A DNA stretch of 8,434 bases from contig JAURHZ010000090.1 in assembly GCA_030833025.1 (NCBI GenBank), positions 1-8,434 of the forward strand. Reading direction: 5' to 3'. The stretch is from Armatimonadota bacterium (lineage in GTDB: Bacteria > Armatimonadota > Armatimonadia > Armatimonadales > Armatimonadaceae). Below the pieces are notes generated by a model, which had not been told where the DNA came from, did no database searches, and was given only the letters and a program-made list of their open reading frames with translations. A program made the translations under genes and the position numbers. This document shows positions 5,256-8,434 of the stretch, one piece after another; positions within the stretch are counted from its first letter, which is position 1, and each line of letters starts with the position of its first letter.

Positions 5256-7585
5256 TGGCTTTTTTCGTTGCAGCTGTTGTTGCGACCAACTTGGTGCAAC
5301 AAGGTACATCCGTTTCTGACCAAGCAGCCACCAAGGCATCCTCCAGCGTACTGCGGAAGACGGTTACGCCCCAATGGATCGGTAAGGGAGATCGATTTTG
5401 GTATCAGCGTGAACGTGCATCAAACTTGTTTGAATACGTTCTGATTGATGCCAAAGTTGGCACGCGCGAAGTATTTCCATCGAAAGAAAAACTGCAGGCA
5501 GTCACGGGTGTCGATGCAGTACAACTCAAGATCGAGTTACAGGCACGGGCACCTAGGCCTCAACGTGGAGTCGATGCGCGTGAGGTTTGGCTAACCATTG
5601 ACAATAAGACCCAAAAGCCTGTTGAGCTGATCTGGATTGATGGTACTAAGGAGCAATCTTATGGGAGCATTGAACCAGGGGCGACACGCAGGCTGAGAAC
5701 TTTTTCTGGTCATTTATGGCAAGTTCGACGCAAGGATGGAACGAGTGCAGGATATCTGCGTGCCGGGATAAGTGATGCAGCCGTCGACGTAACCGGGACG
5801 CCCACGAGTCGTATTCCCACAGCGCCGGTGTTGAAAAAGTTGGTTGTCCGCAATTATAACTTGGCAATCATCGGGCCCGATGGAACGCCCAAAATGGTGA
5901 CGACATCGGGTACTGAAGCCGATGCGTTTAGCGGTAACCGCGTTTGGATGTCACCAAATGGCCGCTATGCCATAGCTTTTCGGGAAACGAAGCCCCAATC
6001 GCATCCCATTGTCCTACGGAATACCCGCCCGAAGACCGGTGTAGAACCGACTTATGAGACGATTGAGTATCCTAAGCCTGGAGATGCACTTGCGAAGCCA
6101 ACCATCGTCCTAATCGATTTAGAAACGACCTCTGAGACGATCCTCTCTTCCACGCTGCTGCCGAATCCATGGAGCCTGACACAACTAGGTAGCGATCCAT
6201 GGGCAGATGGCGTTACTTGGAGTCGGGACTCAAAACAGGCATGGTTTGTTTACAATCAACGTGGGCATCAGCTATTACGCCTCTGTCGAATTGATGTCGC
6301 TTCAAAGGCCATTTCTTCGGTACTTGATGAGACATCGAAGACGTTTATTGACTACCAAGCAAAGTACGGCGCGTGGCTGGACAAGGATGAAAAGTCGCTC
6401 TACTGGATGTCTGAGAGGAGTGGCTACAACCATATCTATGCGATAGATCCACATCAGTCATCAAGTCAGACAATAAAGCCTGTTACATCTGGTGCATGGA
6501 ACGTCAAGTCGGTAACTGGTTTCCAACCAGATTCCGGAGTGATGGATGTCGCAGTCGTTGGCTATCACAAGGACCAAGACCCTTATTTCGTCCATTATGG
6601 TCGGCTAGACCTTAGGGCTGGTAAGGTTACGATGCTAACAGATGCCGATGGTACGCATCGGATTCAGGTATCGCCAAATCGTCAATACCTCGTAGATTCG
6701 TGGTCGCGTGTTGACAAGGCACCGGTGTCTGAGCTACGCGATGCAACAACGGGTCGCCTGATAATGCCTCTTGAAGTCGCCGATACATCGATGCGAGAAC
6801 CCCTAGGCATTCCAACCATTGAACGGTTTGTAGCGCCTGGACGTGATGGCAAGACACTCATCTACGGTAACGTCATCCGACCAATTGGGTGGTCACGTGA
6901 GCAGAAATATCCTGTGATCGAGCAAGTCTACGCTGGTCCTCAGGATCATTACGTAGCAAAATCATGGTCAGACCACATGGGCTACATGCAGCGTCTGGCT
7001 GATAGAGGATTCATCGTTGTTCAGATTGATGGGATGGGCACGAACTGGAGAGGCAAAGCCTTCCATGATGTCTGTTACAAAAATCTACGAGATGGTGGTT
7101 TCCCGGATAGGGTTGCATGGATAAAGGCACTTGCTGCGACTGACCCGTCTATCGACATAACACGTGTGGGAATATATGGTGGCTCGGCTGGTGGTCAAAA
7201 TGCCGTTGCAGCATTGATTTGGCATGGTGATTTCTATAAAGCAGCCGTCGCAGATTGTGGATGCCATGACAACCGTATGGACAAGACATGGTGGAATGAA
7301 TTGTGGATGGGCTATCCCATCGATGATTCCTATCGATTGTCAAGCAATGTTGAATTCGCGCATCAAATCACGGGTGACCTGATGTTGGTAGTTGGAGAGG
7401 TTGACCATAACGTTGACCCTGCTTCGACGATGCAAGTTGTGGATGCATTGATAAAGGCTGACAAGGACTTTGACCTTCTGGTCATTCCAGGGAGTGATCA
7501 TGGCGCGGCAGAATCTCCCTATGGGCGACGACGGCGAACAGACTTCTTTATCAATAAACTGACCCGGAAATCGGTGAAACTGTGA
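5246..7585 (+). CDS. S9B (DPP IV-type) prolyl peptidase with embedded VHL beta domain
   Basis: This 779-residue serine peptidase should release short peptides, probably near proline, outside the cytoplasm. A hydrophobic N-terminus (MALMAFFVAAVVATNLV) looks like a signal peptide but lacks the usual Lys/Arg. Residues 36-80 match the start of the DPPIV N-terminal region (TPQWIGKGDRFWYQ). A VHL-like domain spans 111-174, the beta-propeller about 195-510 (SERSGYNHIYAID at 389-401), and the catalytic domain 520-770. Motifs are VYAGPQD (Tyr562, oxyanion Tyr), DGMGTNWRGKAFHDVC, GGSAGG (Ser647), GEVDHNVDP (Asp720) and SDHGA (His752). The Asp-to-His spacing of 32 equals that of human DPP IV. The Glu-Glu (DWVYEEE-like) signature that holds the free N-terminus in true dipeptidyl peptidases is not seen. 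GATGGGG at 5231-5237 can serve as the ribosome site. A second in-frame ATG at 5255 would overlap the previous stop by one base (TGATG). The gene overlaps the epimerase by 4 bases (GTGA). Confidence 0.93.
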   Translation: MALMAFFVAAVVATNLVQQGTSVSDQAATKASSSVLRKTVTPQWIGKGDRFWYQRERASNLFEYVLIDAKVGTREVFPSKEKLQAVTGVDAVQLKIELQARAPRPQRGVDAREVWLTIDNKTQKPVELIWIDGTKEQSYGSIEPGATRRLRTFSGHLWQVRRKDGTSAGYLRAGISDAAVDVTGTPTSRIPTAPVLKKLVVRNYNLAIIGPDGTPKMVTTSGTEADAFSGNRVWMSPNGRYAIAFRETKPQSHPIVLRNTRPKTGVEPTYETIEYPKPGDALAKPTIVLIDLETTSETILSSTLLPNPWSLTQLGSDPWADGVTWSRDSKQAWFVYNQRGHQLLRLCRIDVASKAISSVLDETSKTFIDYQAKYGAWLDKDEKSLYWMSERSGYNHIYAIDPHQSSSQTIKPVTSGAWNVKSVTGFQPDSGVMDVAVVGYHKDQDPYFVHYGRLDLRAGKVTMLTDADGTHRIQVSPNRQYLVDSWSRVDKAPVSELRDATTGRLIMPLEVADTSMREPLGIPTIERFVAPGRDGKTLIYGNVIRPIGWSREQKYPVIEQVYAGPQDHYVAKSWSDHMGYMQRLADRGFIVVQIDGMGTNWRGKAFHDVCYKNLRDGGFPDRVAWIKALAATDPSIDITRVGIYGGSAGGQNAVAALIWHGDFYKAAVADCGCHDNRMDKTWWNELWMGYPIDDSYRLSSNVEFAHQITGDLMLVVGEVDHNVDPASTMQVVDALIKADKDFDLLVIPGSDHGAAESPYGRRRRTDFFINKLTRKSVKL
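5576..5767 (+). other. VHL beta-domain segment within the S9 peptidase (residues 111-174)
   Basis: The segment runs from AREVWLTIDNKTQKPVELIW to SAGYLRAG. It aligns by eye to the beta domain of human pVHL, a small beta-sandwich that binds hydroxyproline in HIF-alpha. From Tyr139 to Trp158 the match to human residues 98-117 has no gaps and includes the shared runs RR and GHLW. Pocket residues of pVHL map as Trp88 to Trp130, Tyr98 to Tyr139, Ser111 to Thr152, His115 to His156 and Trp117 to Trp158. One residue is deleted in the loop between the first two. There is no alpha domain (elongin-binding box), as expected in bacteria. The fold assignment is fairly sure. Hydroxyproline binding is inference, because the GHxW core is common to the family. 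Confidence 0.8.
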
Positions 7586-8434
7586 CTATTCTTTCTTTTG
7601 TTGATTCTCATACGGGTGGCGAGCCCACGCGCCTTGTAACAAGTGGAATGCCTGACTTTGGCGGTGGAACTGTCGCGGAGCAGGCTACAGTGTTTGCTCG
7701 GGACTTCGATCACTATCGACGCGCCATTGTCAATGAACCTAGAGGCAACGATGTCCTTGTTGGGGCTGTTTTTGTGCCGCCATCCGTTCCAGATGCGCAT
7801 CTAGGAGTCATCTTCTTCAATAACGTTGGCTTACTCGGAATGTGTGGTCATGGAACGATCGGTGTCATCGCATCTCTGCCTGACCTACCCGACACGGTTT
7901 TAATTGAGACTCCAGTCGGTATGGTTACCGCTACAAGAAATGCAGACAAGAGCGTCTCGATTACAAATGTGCGATCTTATCTGGTACACGCCAAAGTCGA
8001 CATTGATGTTCCCGACGTTGGTAGTGTTACTGGTGCAGTTGCCTATGGTGGAAACACGTTCTTGTTGTTGACCGAGCATCCATGGAGTAACGGCATTCAT
8101 ATGCGAGATGTACGTGCGATGACGCAGTATTGCGAAGCTGTTCTTACGGCGGTGCGGGAGGTAGATGCATCGGTTGATCATGTCGAACTCTTTGCCGCAC
8201 CGTTTGCATCCGGAAATGATTCGAGAAACTTCGTACTTTGCCCGGGAGGGCAGTATGACCGGTCTCCATGTGGTACCGGGACGAGTGCAAAGCTTGCGTG
8301 GCTTCATGAAATCGGAAAACTCCGTGATGGGGAAATTTATCGTCAGGAATCCGTGACAGGGTCTGTGTTCATCGGGAAAGTCAATGCACATCCCGCTGGG
8401 GGAGTTACACCTACCATTACTGGTACTGCCTTCG
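7582..8434 (+). CDS. 4-hydroxyproline 2-epimerase (partial, runs off the window)
   Basis: This proline-racemase-superfamily enzyme interconverts trans-4-hydroxy-L-proline and cis-4-hydroxy-D-proline, the first step of bacterial hydroxyproline catabolism. It needs no cofactor and uses two Cys as acid and base in the cytoplasm. The frame gives 284 codons without a stop; the family is about 310-340 residues, so only the end is missing. Near the start is DSHTGGEPTRLV. GMCGHGTIG holds Cys88, the same number I recall for characterised 4HypE enzymes. SRNFVLCPGG and YDRSPCGTGTSAKLAW give the second catalytic Cys, Cys230. A Cys at both sites excludes the trans-3-hydroxyproline dehydratase branch, which has Thr at the second. 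The RQES-x-x-GS segment after the second Cys also favours 4HypE over proline racemase. The GTG start follows GGTGA (7573-7577) by four bases and overlaps the peptidase stop as GTGA, so translation is coupled. Confidence 0.92.
   Translation, partial: MTILSFVDSHTGGEPTRLVTSGMPDFGGGTVAEQATVFARDFDHYRRAIVNEPRGNDVLVGAVFVPPSVPDAHLGVIFFNNVGLLGMCGHGTIGVIASLPDLPDTVLIETPVGMVTATRNADKSVSITNVRSYLVHAKVDIDVPDVGSVTGAVAYGGNTFLLLTEHPWSNGIHMRDVRAMTQYCEAVLTAVREVDASVDHVELFAAPFASGNDSRNFVLCPGGQYDRSPCGTGTSAKLAWLHEIGKLRDGEIYRQESVTGSVFIGKVNAHPAGGVTPTITGTAF

Noticed and set aside
7900..8391. A 163-codon open frame on the minus strand
   Set aside because: It is antisense to the clear 4-hydroxyproline epimerase frame; the conserved catalytic motifs on the plus strand decide the strand.
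7582..8434. Proline racemase or trans-3-hydroxyproline dehydratase as the identity of the last gene
   Set aside because: The second active-site residue is Cys, not Thr, which excludes the dehydratase; the motifs around both Cys match 4-hydroxyproline epimerases better than proline racemases, although final proof needs an assay.

Overview
The window (about 50% G+C, densely coded) looks like bacterial chromosome. Several genes resemble proteins I associate with Armatimonadota (Fimbriimonas-like) and Planctomycetes: a short ABC-2 permease tail followed by a TPR membrane protein, a large secreted-type alpha/beta hydrolase, and an S9 peptidase. The phylum is a low-confidence guess from protein style only; there is no rRNA or other marker here.

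Layout. (1) Positions 2-1892, rightward: the last 57 codons of an ABC-2 type permease, then one base later a 571-residue membrane-anchored TPR protein of unknown role. (2) Positions 1915-2541: a leftward gene for a small Cys-rich lipoprotein. Its stop codon is followed by a hairpin whose T-tract lies on the minus strand. (3) Positions 2542-2852, the only stretch over 300 bases without a protein gene: a weak extended -10 promoter for the lipoprotein, a good sigma70-like promoter, tRNA-Glu(UUC), a strong intrinsic terminator, and a promoter whose -10 box lies five bases before the next start codon. (4) Positions 2853 to the end: three overlapping rightward genes. They encode an 800-residue alpha/beta hydrolase, a 779-residue S9B (DPP IV-type) peptidase, and the first 284 codons of a 4-hydroxyproline 2-epimerase. 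Overlaps of 10 and 4 bases show that they are one translationally coupled operon.

The main discovery is in the peptidase. Between its first segment and its beta-propeller it carries a domain of about 60 residues that reads as a von Hippel-Lindau (VHL) beta domain. It has the hallmark GHLW motif, and all five residues that line the hydroxyproline pocket of human pVHL are present, one as a Ser-to-Thr change. The next gene encodes an enzyme whose substrate is free hydroxyproline. I infer a system that uses hydroxyproline-rich peptides (collagen, gelatin or plant cell-wall glycoproteins): the exported peptidase grips hydroxyprolyl peptides through its VHL module and cleaves them, and the epimerase starts catabolism of the released trans-4-hydroxy-L-proline. 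The gene identities are well supported. The joint pathway and the ligand of the VHL domain are inference.
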